Part shown: in pieces, positions 17,205 through 25,328 of the stretch
How the letters are laid out: the number at the start of each line of letters is the position of its first letter
Position numbering within the stretch: position 1 is the first letter of the stretch
DNA from: Corynebacterium pseudokroppenstedtii
GTDB taxonomy: Bacteria > Actinomycetota > Actinomycetes > Mycobacteriales > Mycobacteriaceae
DNA: 64,000 nucleotides
Reading direction: 5' to 3'
Assembly: GCF_019754945.1 (NCBI RefSeq)
Contig: NZ_JAEUWU010000002.1
Span: forward strand, 434,001-498,000
Notes under the pieces: model-generated
What the model saw: the letters and a program-made list of their open reading frames with translations, nothing else
The model's database searches: none
Told to the model about the DNA's origin: nothing
Translations under genes and position numbers: made by a program

Positions 17205-18292
17205 GAAGTGCGAACCGGCGTACCAGCGTCGTTAGTAATGGTGGTGGAATTCAAACGGCTGGCGACCCACGTCGTCAACCACAATCCGACCAAAATGAGG
17301 CCGTAGGTCAGGATGAAACTGGCGACCGTGTCAGTAGCCCAGTGGGCACCGATGATCACGCGGCTGGCAGCCATGAGAATTCCCCACACCGTTCCGACCC
17401 ACAGCGCAATCCGCCAGGCTTTGCCACCGAGCGGGCGCAACACGATAGCCAAGGCTGCAAGAGTGGTGCCCTCTTGAGTGTGGCCCGACGGGAACGAGCG
17501 GTGTCCATTAGGCAAATTGATGTGATACCACGGCTGATAGGGGCCTTTACCAGCATCAACCTCATAGGGGCGGAACCGACCCCACAGGCTCTTCATCCCG
17601 TCGTTCACCCCGTGCCCAGCCCACACAATCGCGAGCATAATCACAGCCGAGATCGCGATCAGGCGCAAAGTCTCAGCCGACAAATTCCGAACCAGTAGCC
17701 ACGCCACGATCGAAATGATGATCAGAAGGACAATATCCATAAACATGGCGGGGGCGAATTGCGACCAGGTCATCGTGTCCGAATCATCATTATTGGCGAC
17801 GCCGATCGGGGTGCCAGCCGCAAGGTTTGCGCTCCACGACCGACGATACGACTCAGCCTGCTCTGACCAGCCAAGGACCGACAGGAAACTCGCCCATGTG
17901 AGCAAAATGCTGCCCAGCCCCCGCGCGATCCCCGGAAGAGAGGAACGGAGGAGGCATCCCGCGAGGACCTGCATAGCCAGCGCACTCAGCACCGCCGGAG
18001 GGAACTCGCCATAGGACTGGAACAGTGTGCCGAACACGCTGTCATGATTGATGACAGCATCGCTGACCTGCTTGTCAGTGAACGTGAAGATAATCAGCAA
18101 GACGGTGGCCACGCCGAGTAACGCGGTGACCGCCGTGGTATTGACGCCACCCCCGTCGTGTTGACGACGTGGGGTCGTGCCCGGGTTGTGGCCTGGCGGG
18201 GGAGTGGTGCGAGCCGCATCCGGCTGCGGTGATGACGTCCAGGCCTGGCTGTCATCGGCCTGGTGAGTGGGGAGACTAGGTGCTTGTGCCAT
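17201..18292 (-). CDS. PAP2-family membrane phosphatase
   Basis: A 363-residue integral membrane protein with a polar N-terminus of about 50 residues and about six to seven membrane segments. The phosphatidic-acid-phosphatase motifs are intact: KSLWGRFRP, FPSGHT and SRVIIGAHWATD, with the catalytic His residues in the second and third. Such enzymes remove phosphate from lipid phosphates or undecaprenyl/prenyl diphosphates. Standing tail to tail with a mevalonate operon, a role on polyprenyl phosphate is possible but not shown. The stop overlaps the mvaS stop in a shared CTAG. Confidence 0.85.
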   Translation of the reverse strand: MAQAPSLPTHQADDSQAWTSSPQPDAARTTPPPGHNPGTTPRRQHDGGGVNTTAVTALLGVATVLLIIFTFTDKQVSDAVINHDSVFGTLFQSYGEFPPAVLSALAMQVLAGCLLRSSLPGIARGLGSILLTWASFLSVLGWSEQAESYRRSWSANLAAGTPIGVANNDDSDTMTWSQFAPAMFMDIVLLIIISIVAWLLVRNLSAETLRLIAISAVIMLAIVWAGHGVNDGMKSLWGRFRPYEVDAGKGPYQPWYHINLPNGHRSFPSGHTQEGTTLAALAIVLRPLGGKAWRIALWVGTVWGILMAASRVIIGAHWATDTVASFILTYGLILVGLWLTTWVASRLNSTTITNDAGTPVRTS

Positions 18293-18407
18293 ACGTATGG
18301 TGTATCAAGCTTCTTTAACGTCCCACTGACGTAAACATGAACACTAAGTGAAGCTCGGGGGAAACAATGGCGGGTGGTGATGTGCCGCACCGCCTTTTGT
18401 CGTATAA

Positions 18408-18433
18408 CCCCAGGAAGAACCCAATTCCTGGGG
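18408..18433. repeat. 9-pair hairpin
   Basis: CCCCAGGAA and TTCCTGGGG form a perfect stem with an 8-base loop. Neither flank has a T-run. It lies upstream of the minus-strand PAP2 gene. Confidence 0.45.
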
Positions 18434-18472
18434 CGCGAAGCACCGACGCACGGAACAAGGAGCCGGTAGACG

Positions 18473-18598
18473 GAAAACTGCGGGGGAATGCTGCACCTGG
18501 AGCCCAAAAGTGTGCGGGGATATGCGTCCTCAAATAAAAGTGCGGGGGAATATGGTCAATTTTCGGCCATTTTTCGCCCATATTCCCCCGCAGTTTTC
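18473..18598. repeat. nested inverted repeats of a GCGGGGGAAT unit
   Basis: TGCGGGGGAATATGG at 18541-18555 pairs perfectly with CCATATTCCCCCGCA at 18578-18592 around a 22-base loop. The right arm extended (18582-18598) is also an exact 17-base inverted match to GAAAACTGCGGGGGAAT at 18473-18489. The two alternative left arms could form mutually exclusive hairpins. A repeated extragenic element or a multi-site operator are both possible. Confidence 0.6.
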
Positions 18599-18662
18599 AC
18601 CACCGACCCCTATATGCCCCAGCAGTTTTCCCGCACGCGGACACAATTTCGTCGTATAACAC

Positions 18663-18696
18663 AAAAACCCGCCATACGCCGGAGCGATATGGCGGG
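18663..18696 (-). terminator. intrinsic terminator after the coiled-coil membrane gene
   Basis: On the minus strand CCCGCCATA and TATGGCGGG form a 9-pair stem with an 11-base loop, followed directly by TTTTTGTG. It lies about 90 bases beyond the stop at 18789 and is a good intrinsic terminator for that gene. Confidence 0.75.
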
Positions 18697-18788
18697 GAAC
18701 CCGACCACCTAGGAAACCTTCCTAGACGGTGGATCAGGTGATGGATCGGGCATTGGATCAGGGGTTAGACCCGACCGTGAAGATAGCC

Positions 18789-20432
18789 CTATTTCTTGTC
18801 GTCCTTCAGGGCGTGGCGGCCGGTTCCATTCTGGGAGTTGCCCTTACCATTGTTGCCCTTCTTCTGGCCACCGTTGTTCTTCGGTGCGCTGGGCTTCTGA
18901 GCACCATTGTTCTTGGACGCATTGCCCTTGCTAGAACCCTTACCAGCTTTAGCCTTGGCACTCGGTGCCTGAGGAGCGCTGTTCTTCGGCGCACTGTTCT
19001 TGGGAGCGGACTTCTTGCCGTCAGACTTCTTGGCGTCCTTGGCCTTCTTCTCCGCCTGAGCCTTGACGTCCTTAGCTTCCTTCTTCAGGTCTTCCGCCTT
19101 ATCCTGAGCGGCTTTCTTGACCTCGTCGGCCTTGTCGTCGGCGCGGGAAGCGGCGTCTTTGGCATCAGCTTTAGCCTGCTCGGCTTTATCTGCAGCCCGG
19201 TCGGCAACGTCGGAAGCAGCAGCCTTAAGGTCCTCCGCCTTGTCCTTGGCGGCATCCTTCAGCTCTTCAGCCTTGCTCTGGGCAGCTTTCTTAACCTCGT
19301 CGGTTTTCTCCTTGGCTTGATCGGCCTTCTCCGCCGCCGCGGCCTGAGCGTCGTCCTTAGCGTCGGCTGCCTTCTCCTTGGCATCCTCCACTTTGTCCTC
19401 TTTGCTGTCGGCAGAGGAGTCCGACGTCGGGGTTTCCGTCTTGTACACCAAGCGGGGCTCGTCGTTGTTCTTCGGCGGTTCCGTCGATACGTTCTTGGAG
19501 GAACGAGACTTGTACGTTGCCCATCCGCCGGCAACGAGTGCAACGAACAAGACGATAAATAAAGGCTTCTTGCTGCGCTTCGTCTTCTTCCCAGCCGCTT
19601 GATCCAGTGAATCGGTCACGGAGTCGGGCAGACGATCGCTGACGGAATCAGGCAGGTTGTTTGATGCAGCGGCTGCAACGTTGCTGGCGGTCTCTGCAGC
19701 TTTGCCCCGCACGTCGGACGCGGTGTCCTGGGCTTTTCCGGCGAACTCGCTCGCTTTGTCTGAAGCCTTGTCCGCAAACTCGCTGGCCTTGTCAGTGGCC
19801 TTGTCCGCAAACTCTGCGGCCTTCTTCTGGAAAGCCTCAGCGCGCTTCTGAAGAGCATCGGCCTCCTTAGCGTTCTGCTTACGGGCCTTGGAGGCTTTCT
19901 TATCCGCCTTCTTCTGAACTTTCTTAGCTTTCTTTTCTGCCTTGGCGCGGGCTTTATTTAACTTCTTGCCAGCTTTATCCGCTTTGTCTGATGCAAGGTC
20001 ATAAGCGCGTTCGCTCTCTTCGCGGATGCGATCAACGACAGCCACGGCAGTGGGGTTCGCTGAAGCGCGCAGCTGCTCCAGAGTGGACTTCTTCTTTGAC
20101 ATGGCCGAGTTCTCCTTGGATGAGCTTTGGGAGGACGCTTTCTTGTCCTTCGTCTTCTCTTGCTTTTTAGCTTTTTTAGCCGCTTTCTTGTCCTTCTTCC
20201 CCTTAGCCTCGGAGGAATTATCAGAGGACGAATCGTTGGCGTTCTTATCTACCTTACCGTTATCGCCCTGACCACGCGGTTTCCCGGGGTTGGATTCCTT
20301 CGCTTTTGCGTATTCAACAAGGCGCTCGACGGGGTCGAAGTCGCGAGCTTCCTTATTGTCTTTTCGCTGTTTGCGGGCGTCGGAGAGGTTGCGTGCCGCG
20401 CGCAAAAACATGGTTGTGTCCGAGGAGTTCAT
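18789..20432 (-). CDS. LEA-like coiled-coil single-pass membrane protein in the cwsA position
   Basis: A 547-residue, extremely charged protein. Residues 1-110 are polar with a Lys-rich block. Residues 111-285 and 340-490 are Ala/Lys/Asp/Glu heptad-like repeats (such as FADKASDKASEFA and KAEELKDAAKDKAEDLK), resembling LEA or apolipoprotein-like helices. Between them is one membrane helix, PLFIVLFVALVAGGW, near 289-307. The C-terminus is a Lys/Asn/Gly/Pro-rich tail. It stands opposite ppiA, exactly where mycobacteria carry cwsA, a cell-wall synthesis and pole protein of about 145 residues with one membrane helix. It may be a much expanded relative. The start at 20432 has AAGGAAG; a second excellent ribosome site precedes Met111. 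Confidence 0.75.
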   Translation of the reverse strand: MNSSDTTMFLRAARNLSDARKQRKDNKEARDFDPVERLVEYAKAKESNPGKPRGQGDNGKVDKNANDSSSDNSSEAKGKKDKKAAKKAKKQEKTKDKKASSQSSSKENSAMSKKKSTLEQLRASANPTAVAVVDRIREESERAYDLASDKADKAGKKLNKARAKAEKKAKKVQKKADKKASKARKQNAKEADALQKRAEAFQKKAAEFADKATDKASEFADKASDKASEFAGKAQDTASDVRGKAAETASNVAAAASNNLPDSVSDRLPDSVTDSLDQAAGKKTKRSKKPLFIVLFVALVAGGWATYKSRSSKNVSTEPPKNNDEPRLVYKTETPTSDSSADSKEDKVEDAKEKAADAKDDAQAAAAEKADQAKEKTDEVKKAAQSKAEELKDAAKDKAEDLKAAASDVADRAADKAEQAKADAKDAASRADDKADEVKKAAQDKAEDLKKEAKDVKAQAEKKAKDAKKSDGKKSAPKNSAPKNSAPQAPSAKAKAGKGSSKGNASKNNGAQKPSAPKNNGGQKKGNNGKGNSQNGTGRHALKDDKK

Positions 20433-20544
20433 GGTTCTTCCTTATCGGTTCCTTACCGGTTTCTTGGTCAGGGGCGGATCTTTATAACGTGTCTTTTACT
20501 ACTGTAGTGGGGTGAGGGGGCGGTTCGTCTAGTAACTACGTACA

Positions 20545-21084
20545 ATGAGTGTCGTGAGTACGCAGAAGACAGCAACCGCGATTTTGCACACTAATCGCGG
20601 CGATATTTCTATCGACCTCTTCGGTAATCATGCTCCCCAGACCGTCGATAATTTTGTCGGGTTGGCTAAGGGCACGAAGGATTACTCGGAGCGCAATGCT
20701 TCGGGTGGAGAAGAGGGCCCGTTCTACGATGGCGCAATTTTCCACCGTGTCATCGATGGTTTCATGATCCAGGGTGGGGATCCGACGGGAACAGGCCGTG
20801 GTGGCCCCGGTTACCGCTTTGGTGACGAATTCCACCCTGAACTGCAGTTTGACCGCCCGTACCTGTTGGCCATGGCGAACGCCGGCCCGGGTACCAACGG
20901 TTCCCAGTTCTTCATCACCGTCGCACCGACGCCGCACCTGAACAACCACCACACCATTTTTGGTGAGGTCACCGATGCGGATTCTCAGAAGGTCGTCGAC
21001 ACGATCGCGGAAACAAAGACCGATCGCTTCGACCGTCCGCTGGACGACATCGTGATTGACTCCGTGGAGATCGTCGAGAACTAG
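20545..21084 (+). CDS. ppiA: peptidyl-prolyl cis-trans isomerase (cyclophilin)
   Basis: A 179-residue cyclophilin without signal peptide, catalysing proline isomerisation in the cytoplasm. The active-site blocks [31 protein letters not shown] and [11 protein letters not shown] are intact. It is the ppiA of the near-origin region. A TACAAT at 20541-20546 looks like a -10 box and would place transcription start at the in-frame GTG 20554, so the real start may be leaderless at that codon rather than the ATG at 20545. No ribosome site is seen for either. Confidence 0.95.
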   Translation: MSVVSTQKTATAILHTNRGDISIDLFGNHAPQTVDNFVGLAKGTKDYSERNASGGEEGPFYDGAIFHRVIDGFMIQGGDPTGTGRGGPGYRFGDEFHPELQFDRPYLLAMANAGPGTNGSQFFITVAPTPHLNNHHTIFGEVTDADSQKVVDTIAETKTDRFDRPLDDIVIDSVEIVEN

Positions 21085-21249
21085 TTTGTCCCGCCGGCTA
21101 GATTGAGCCGCCGGCTGTGTGTCGTCGGCAATCTATTTAGTACCGATCTATCTAGTACCGACGATTAACGACGAGTAATGCGGCGACCGTGTCAGTACCG
21201 GTAGCGTTCCGGTACGTGTACTGCGTTGGTACGTGTAACGTGTGATGAC

Positions 21250-22086
21250 GTGCTGACCCGGACGATTCGCCAAACCCCTGTGACCTCGGGCGCGCTGATT
21301 GCCTGCATCGTTGTGTACCTGGTGACCGTTGTGCAATCCGGGTCCCTGGAGGGCAACACGCGTGAATCGTCCTTAGCGGCGTCCTGGTGGCTGTATCTAC
21401 CCGCGCTGACGCCCGACAACGAAGCTCTCCTCCGTGGTCTGACTTTCAGTTTTCTCCACTCCGGTTTGACGCATCTCTTGTTCAATGGGGTGATGCTGTG
21501 GGTGTTCGGGGTCGGCATCGAGCGCACCTACGGTTCGCTGGCGATGGCGATCATTTTTGCGGGCACAAGCTACGGATCGGCCGCCATGATCCAGTGGCGC
21601 GACCCCCTGTCCCTGACCGTGGGGGCATCCGGAGTGATCTATGGCCTGATGGCCGTTGCCGCAGGCATGTATCTGAACAATAAACCGCAGATGAGGGCGC
21701 TTATCGTCCTCATTGTGGTGAACTTGGGGTATTCATTAATCACTCCGGGCATCTCCTTGTGGGGGCACATTGGGGGATTGCTGACGGGTGCCCTGATGGC
21801 CGTCGCGATCTACGGAGCACAGATTGTGACCGGCGTTCGCGGGCCAGGCCGACGTGTGGGACGGTTCGTCGCTGCTGGTCTAGGCACCGCGGGTATGGCG
21901 CACGGTGTTGGTTCGATGTCGAGTGGCACCTCATTGCTCGGTGGTGCTGGAGGCGCCATGATGGGTGCCGGTGGATCGCAGCGAAGGCTTATCGCGCGAT
22001 TGTCAGCGTCGGTAGCTGTGTTTGTGGTCGGTTGTGGAGCGATGGTGGTCTACATCGCGCAGGTTCACTCCGCACTGGGGGTATAA
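21250..22086 (+). CDS. rhomboid-family intramembrane serine protease
   Basis: A protein of about 278 residues with six to seven membrane segments. Rhomboid hallmarks are visible: FSFLHSGLTHLLFNGVMLW, the nucleophile in TVGASGVIYGL, and the catalytic His in LWGHIGGLLTG. Family members cleave membrane helices of substrate proteins. The C-terminus has a Gly/Ser/Met-rich stretch before a last helix. The start is uncertain: a TTG at 21226 and a GTG at 21250 are in frame, neither with a ribosome site, and TAACGT before the GTG would fit a leaderless start. A rhomboid next to ppiA is conserved in this order. Confidence 0.85.
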   Translation: MLTRTIRQTPVTSGALIACIVVYLVTVVQSGSLEGNTRESSLAASWWLYLPALTPDNEALLRGLTFSFLHSGLTHLLFNGVMLWVFGVGIERTYGSLAMAIIFAGTSYGSAAMIQWRDPLSLTVGASGVIYGLMAVAAGMYLNNKPQMRALIVLIVVNLGYSLITPGISLWGHIGGLLTGALMAVAIYGAQIVTGVRGPGRRVGRFVAAGLGTAGMAHGVGSMSSGTSLLGGAGGAMMGAGGSQRRLIARLSASVAVFVVGCGAMVVYIAQVHSALGV

Positions 22087-22149
22087 ATTCTCGAATTGGG
22101 TGTATTTCCCGACGAAAATCGGCAGCTGGGCTACCAAAAGGTGAGGATG

Positions 22150-22275
22150 GGGTCTACAGTTGTTGTGTACAAGACGATGAGGAACCCGGTGAGAATCCGG
22201 GGCGGTCGCGCCACTGTGACTTCGTTAGCGGTTGGGCAGTACGCCTGGTCAACCTGGTCGTTCCAGGAAGGGACA
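22150..22275 (+). promoter_or_regulatory. cobalamin riboswitch
   Basis: The core reads TACAGTTG, then AACCCGGTGAGAATCCGG, then GCGCCACTGTGACTTCG, followed by a degenerate B12-box region GCCTGGTCAACCTGG. Order and spacing match adenosylcobalamin riboswitches. It precedes the cobalt transporter genes cbtB and cbtA, a classic target, by about 360 bases. Binding of B12 would lower their expression. Confidence 0.85.
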
Positions 22276-22512
22276 GCCCGATTATTGGATCTGCTGGGGT
22301 GAAAACTCCAGGTTGGGATCGCGCTTAACGAAGCAGCCAGATACTCGCGTTTTGTATTTACTTTCTTTGTTACGCGTCATATCAAAAGGAGTTGCTGCTG
22401 TTGGCTAAACTATATTCTTTTCTCTTGTGAAAGCAGGCGGAGGTTAACTCACGCCCATCACAAATTCTCAAACTAGGAAAATTCTTTTCTTCTAGTGTTG
22501 TTACTCCATAAC

Positions 22513-22563
22513 GAAACGCCCAGGCAGGCGCGTGGTCTCGTATGCCAGGGCGTTTCTTCACTT
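22513..22563 (+). terminator. long hairpin between riboswitch and cbtB
   Basis: GAAACGCCC pairs with GGGCGTTTC, with an inner GGCA/TGCC stem, and the flank TTCACTTTC is moderately T-rich. It lies about 240 bases after the riboswitch core and about 70 before cbtB. It may be the terminator of the riboswitch expression platform. Confidence 0.5.
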
Positions 22564-22631
22564 TCATAATTGAGGTCTACACTCGCGTAAGAATACGCAT
22601 TGTTTATTTTCCGGAAGAGGAAGTATTTGTT

Positions 22632-22877
22632 ATGACCGATTCATCACTTCATGCTGCTCAGCAAGCATCGTCATCTCGGACGTCGGCACGTTCACTTGCA
22701 GAGGCCATTGATGTTCCTTCGTCATTTGTGTGGTTGTTCTCTGCACTGGTCATTGGTCTGTTGGTGTACTACTTCATTGGTATTGACCAGGGTGCGACCA
22801 GCGTCTTCGGTAACGACATGCACATCCACGAGTGGGTGCACGATTCCCGCCACTTCTTGGGATTCCCCTGCCACTAA
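22632..22877 (+). CDS. cbtB: cobalt transporter subunit CbtB
   Basis: An 81-residue protein with one membrane helix (SSFVWLFSALVIGLLVYYF) and a metal-binding, His-rich C-terminus, HIHEWVHDSRHFLGFPCH, which is the hallmark of CbtB. It acts with CbtA in cobalt uptake for B12 synthesis. The ATG at 22632 has AGAGGAAG upstream; longer in-frame starts pass through the hairpin region and are unlikely. A cobalamin riboswitch lies upstream and cbtA follows after 55 bases. Confidence 0.9.
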   Translation: MTDSSLHAAQQASSSRTSARSLAEAIDVPSSFVWLFSALVIGLLVYYFIGIDQGATSVFGNDMHIHEWVHDSRHFLGFPCH

Positions 22878-22932
22878 TCTTCGCGTCATCACCAGGTTTT
22901 TCCTGGTGCACGCCCATATTTGGAGTTAAAAA

Positions 22933-23784
22933 ATGGAACGCCAATTCGTTCTACGTTGCGGGGGATTCGGTTTACTGGCCGGACTTTTGTCCTTCATTTT
23001 CGCCAAGCTGTGGGCAGAGCCCATCATCAGCCGAGCCATCGATTACGAAAGCGGACGTGACGAGGCCCAAGAGGCCCTCGATAAAGCAGCTGGTATCGCC
23101 ACGGGTGGCGATGAGACCGAACTGTTCAGCCGCTCAATTCAATCGACCGTGGGAATCGGTACTGGCATGGTCTTGATGGGGCTTGCCCTCGGCTTGCTGT
23201 ACGCGGTTGTGTTCAGCCTTTACCTTCGGTATGCCAAGCCAACCAACATTCGTGGTGCGGCTATCGGCGTTGCAGCCGCCATGTTTGCCTGCCTCTATGT
23301 CGTGCCCTGTTTGAAGTATCCGGCGAATCCGCCCGCCGTCGGTAACCCGGACACAATTAAACAGCGCACATGGCTTTTCCTTACGATGATTATCGCGTCT
23401 GTGGTCGTCATGATCGGGGTAGTTTTCCTGCACAAGGTTCTGTCCACGCGCATGGATTCGTGGGTTGCTTTCCTCATTTCGGCTGTTGTTTTCGCGGTCA
23501 TCATGTACGCGTTTAGCCGGTTGCTGCCGTCGTTGGGACATTTGCATGCCGACATCGACGAGTTCGGCCGACACAACTCTGAGACGCCTCGCCCGCTGAC
23601 AGACCCGGACGGGAAGATCGTGTACCCAGGGTTCCCTGCCGATGACCTGTACTATTTCCGCGTCTACTCATTCATGGCCCAGTGCATCCTTTGGGGCGTT
23701 ATCGGATTTGGCACCGCGTTGGTGTCTAAGAAGGCCATTCATAAAGCCGCTGTTCAGGCGGAAAAAGAAAAAGTCGCGGCCTAA
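22933..23784 (+). CDS. cbtA: cobalt transporter subunit CbtA
   Basis: A 283-residue membrane protein with about six helices, starting MERQFVLRCGGFGLLAGLLS and containing the extracytoplasmic loop typical of CbtA after the first helix. GGAG stands before the ATG. With CbtB it forms the CbtAB family of cobalt importers usually governed by B12 riboswitches. The pair would serve cobalamin-dependent enzymes such as methylmalonyl-CoA mutase, which fits the transcarboxylase operon further along. Confidence 0.9.
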   Translation: MERQFVLRCGGFGLLAGLLSFIFAKLWAEPIISRAIDYESGRDEAQEALDKAAGIATGGDETELFSRSIQSTVGIGTGMVLMGLALGLLYAVVFSLYLRYAKPTNIRGAAIGVAAAMFACLYVVPCLKYPANPPAVGNPDTIKQRTWLFLTMIIASVVVMIGVVFLHKVLSTRMDSWVAFLISAVVFAVIMYAFSRLLPSLGHLHADIDEFGRHNSETPRPLTDPDGKIVYPGFPADDLYYFRVYSFMAQCILWGVIGFGTALVSKKAIHKAAVQAEKEKVAA

Positions 23785-23805
23785 AATTAGATCCCGCAAC
23801 CGTTT

Positions 23806-23839
23806 CGCGTAGCTATGTAGTGCAATGCGTAGCTACGCG
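23806..23839 (+). terminator. perfect 10-pair hairpin after cbtA
   Basis: CGCGTAGCTA and TAGCTACGCG pair around a 14-base loop, 22 bases after the cbtA stop. The following TTGTCATATTGG is only weakly T-rich. Position favours a terminator. Confidence 0.5.
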
Positions 23840-24066
23840 TTGTCATATTGGTAGATATATCGTGTGTACCGGTATATCTGTGGGATCATCGGGATTTGTG
23901 ACCTGTCTGTTCCGATACCGGCCGGCACACAGCTATTTAGGCGCCAACATAGCTTGCAGACAAACGACGAAGACCTTATTGTGAGAAATAGCACCACCGT
24001 ATGGTGGTGGTTTAAAAAGTAGGCCACCGCGCTGCTACACGATGACCTACTCGGGGCAAACCCCTC

Positions 24067-24225
24067 TTAGCAGAGCTTCTCGCTCAAATCGAATAAAGCT
24101 GCTAAGTGGCCAGCCAAAGGCCCATATTTTAAAGCCAGGGCGAGGATCCGTACGATCACGGCCCTGGCTTTGCTTATGCCTTCCAGCCAGCCTTCACGGC
24201 CTCTGGGAACAGGTTTCCTATCCAC
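24067..24225 (-). CDS. candidate 52-residue small hydrophobic/amphipathic protein
   Basis: A minus-strand GTG at 24225 follows AAGGAGG at the ideal distance of 7 bases; the surrounding AAGGAGGTGAT is a full anti-Shine-Dalgarno complement. The frame encodes a basic N-terminus (DRKPVPRGREGW) and then a long hydrophobic helix ARAVIVRILALALKYG continuing to LAGHLAALFDL, ending in Cys. An alternative GTG two bases earlier would give only a 17-residue peptide beginning MWIGNLFPEAV. An inverted repeat lies in the helix codons. No family is recognised; leaderless bacteriocin, small membrane protein or chance are all open. Confidence 0.4.
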   Translation of the reverse strand: MDRKPVPRGREGWLEGISKARAVIVRILALALKYGPLAGHLAALFDLSEKLC

Positions 24226-24322
24226 ACCATCACCTCCTTCCGTTAAATTGGAGGTCCCCTTCATCGCTGATAGGAGGCCCCACGTGCTTCACGCGGGACA
24301 GCCGCGCAGCAACGAAAGGGGG

Positions 24323-24339
24323 CTTGACAACACGTCAAG
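24323..24339. promoter_or_regulatory. interrupted palindrome, operator candidate
   Basis: CTTGAC and GTCAAG are separated by AACAC. It lies about 100 bases upstream of the candidate minus-strand small gene and could be an operator or contain a TTGACG -35 hexamer. Evidence is the symmetry alone. Confidence 0.3.
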
Positions 24340-24679
24340 GCCGAAAGTGACCATAGCAAATTCGAACGCCCCATTGCCGGCCATGAGAAGTGGGATTGAA
24401 CAGCAATGGAAACAGGGCATGTGTGCCCATACGCCTTCACATGCCCGCTAGCCAGCTCGCTAACATGCGCTGGGCTGCGGTACGCCGAAGATCACTTTCC
24501 GTTCTTGAGATGAAGGAATCTCACTGCACCGCCAGGGGCCACCAGCCCGGCACCAAGGTCCTAGAGAGCATGCAGTGACCGCGTGACCATGCCACCACCA
24601 CAATCGCCAATTGGGGATACGTTGTATCGATGGAGAAGCCGCCTCGTGGTGGGACGCTCTCAGTGGGATAATCCTTAGT

Positions 24680-25288
24680 ATGAGGCGTTTTTATCGGCAG
24701 AGTCGCACCACCATCCGCGTGGTGCGACTCATCGTTGTCTCGGCACCGCTTGCGAGCACGCATCTGCCGCGGTTCGCGTCGTCAGAAGACACAGTTCGGT
24801 GGGCAGAGTACCGGCACACGCTGCGTCGTTACGAGGAATTCAGTGATATTAACGACGCGGGTCCGGACACGGAAGACGCGGCCGAATCCACCTCTTCGCG
24901 CGTTTTCGTCGGCAACCCTGGCCCCTGGGACGTGGGGGAGTGGGCGGGAAAGCCTTTGCCTCTTGTGTCGCCAATGAAGATTGCGCAGTGGAGGAAAAAC
25001 CCGGACTACGTCGGGCACGGTGGGGAATCGCTACGCACCTATATCGACCGCGTGGCGAAGTGGGCTGACGAGCTGAAACCAGGGGAATACGTCACGGTCA
25101 GCGACCAATCGCTGGGGCGCGCCCTACTCGTCCATGCCCTGGACGCCTCGCCCGACGCCTTTTGGCGCTGCGATATTCCCCCCGAGTGGCAGATGCGATT
25201 CCACCGTCGGCGCAGCGGTGACAAAGAAATGTGGACTCTCCGCGGCCTTGCATCCGTCGATCCGGCGTCGTCGGGAATGCTGCGATAA
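24680..25288 (+). CDS. histidine-phosphatase-like protein lacking the catalytic motif
   Basis: A protein of about 202 residues with the layout of phosphoglycerate-mutase-like phosphatases: a first strand RLIVVSAP, a GHGGESLRTYIDRV helix, and VTVSDQSLGRALLVHAL. In active members the first strand ends in RHG and the last block begins with a His; here the RHG is VSAP and the second His is Asp-Gln. It is probably inactive as a phosphatase. ATG 24680 has GATAAT 8 bases before and may be leaderless; GTG 24719 is another possible start and lies inside a 12-pair hairpin. Confidence 0.65.
   Translation: MRRFYRQSRTTIRVVRLIVVSAPLASTHLPRFASSEDTVRWAEYRHTLRRYEEFSDINDAGPDTEDAAESTSSRVFVGNPGPWDVGEWAGKPLPLVSPMKIAQWRKNPDYVGHGGESLRTYIDRVAKWADELKPGEYVTVSDQSLGRALLVHALDASPDAFWRCDIPPEWQMRFHRRRSGDKEMWTLRGLASVDPASSGMLR
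24700..24730 (+). repeat. perfect 12-pair hairpin at the start of the phosphatase-like gene
   Basis: GAGTCGCACCAC and GTGGTGCGACTC pair around the 7-base loop CATCCGC. The right arm begins with the in-frame GTG 24719. If that is the start codon, the hairpin would hide it; otherwise it lies in the first codons of the gene starting at 24680. Confidence 0.6.
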
Positions 25289-25328
25289 TGCTGCGATAAA
25301 TCCGTTAGGGGACGTTAAACAGATGTGC

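Larger units (their letters stand above)
18293..18667. other. repeat-rich intergenic region
   Basis: About 375 bases without a credible gene. It contains a 9-pair hairpin (18408-18433), a long inverted repeat (18541-18592) and further copies of a GCGGGG(A/G)ATATG-like unit around 18515 and 18541. The phrase GTCGTATAAC also occurs twice (near 18400 and 18651). Confidence 0.5.
23840..24679. other. long region with little coding evidence
   Basis: About 840 bases between cbtA and the phosphatase-like gene. It contains a CCACC/GGTGG hairpin at 23993-24010 followed by TTTAAAAAG, a candidate minus-strand small gene at 24067-24225, an 11-pair inverted repeat inside that gene (24131-24171), and an interrupted palindrome CTTGAC-AACAC-GTCAAG at 24323-24339. 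No known structured RNA was recognised. Confidence 0.5.

Noticed and set aside
22320..22500. Possible second riboswitch before cbtB
   Set aside because: No conserved core of any class was found between the cobalamin riboswitch and the hairpin at 22513.
24131..24171. 11-pair inverted repeat taken first as an intrinsic terminator
   Set aside because: Only three T follow on either strand, and it falls inside the candidate small gene; it is mentioned there instead.
24042..24350. 102-residue plus-strand open frame
   Set aside because: No start signal and no structure; the opposite strand has the much better ribosome site.
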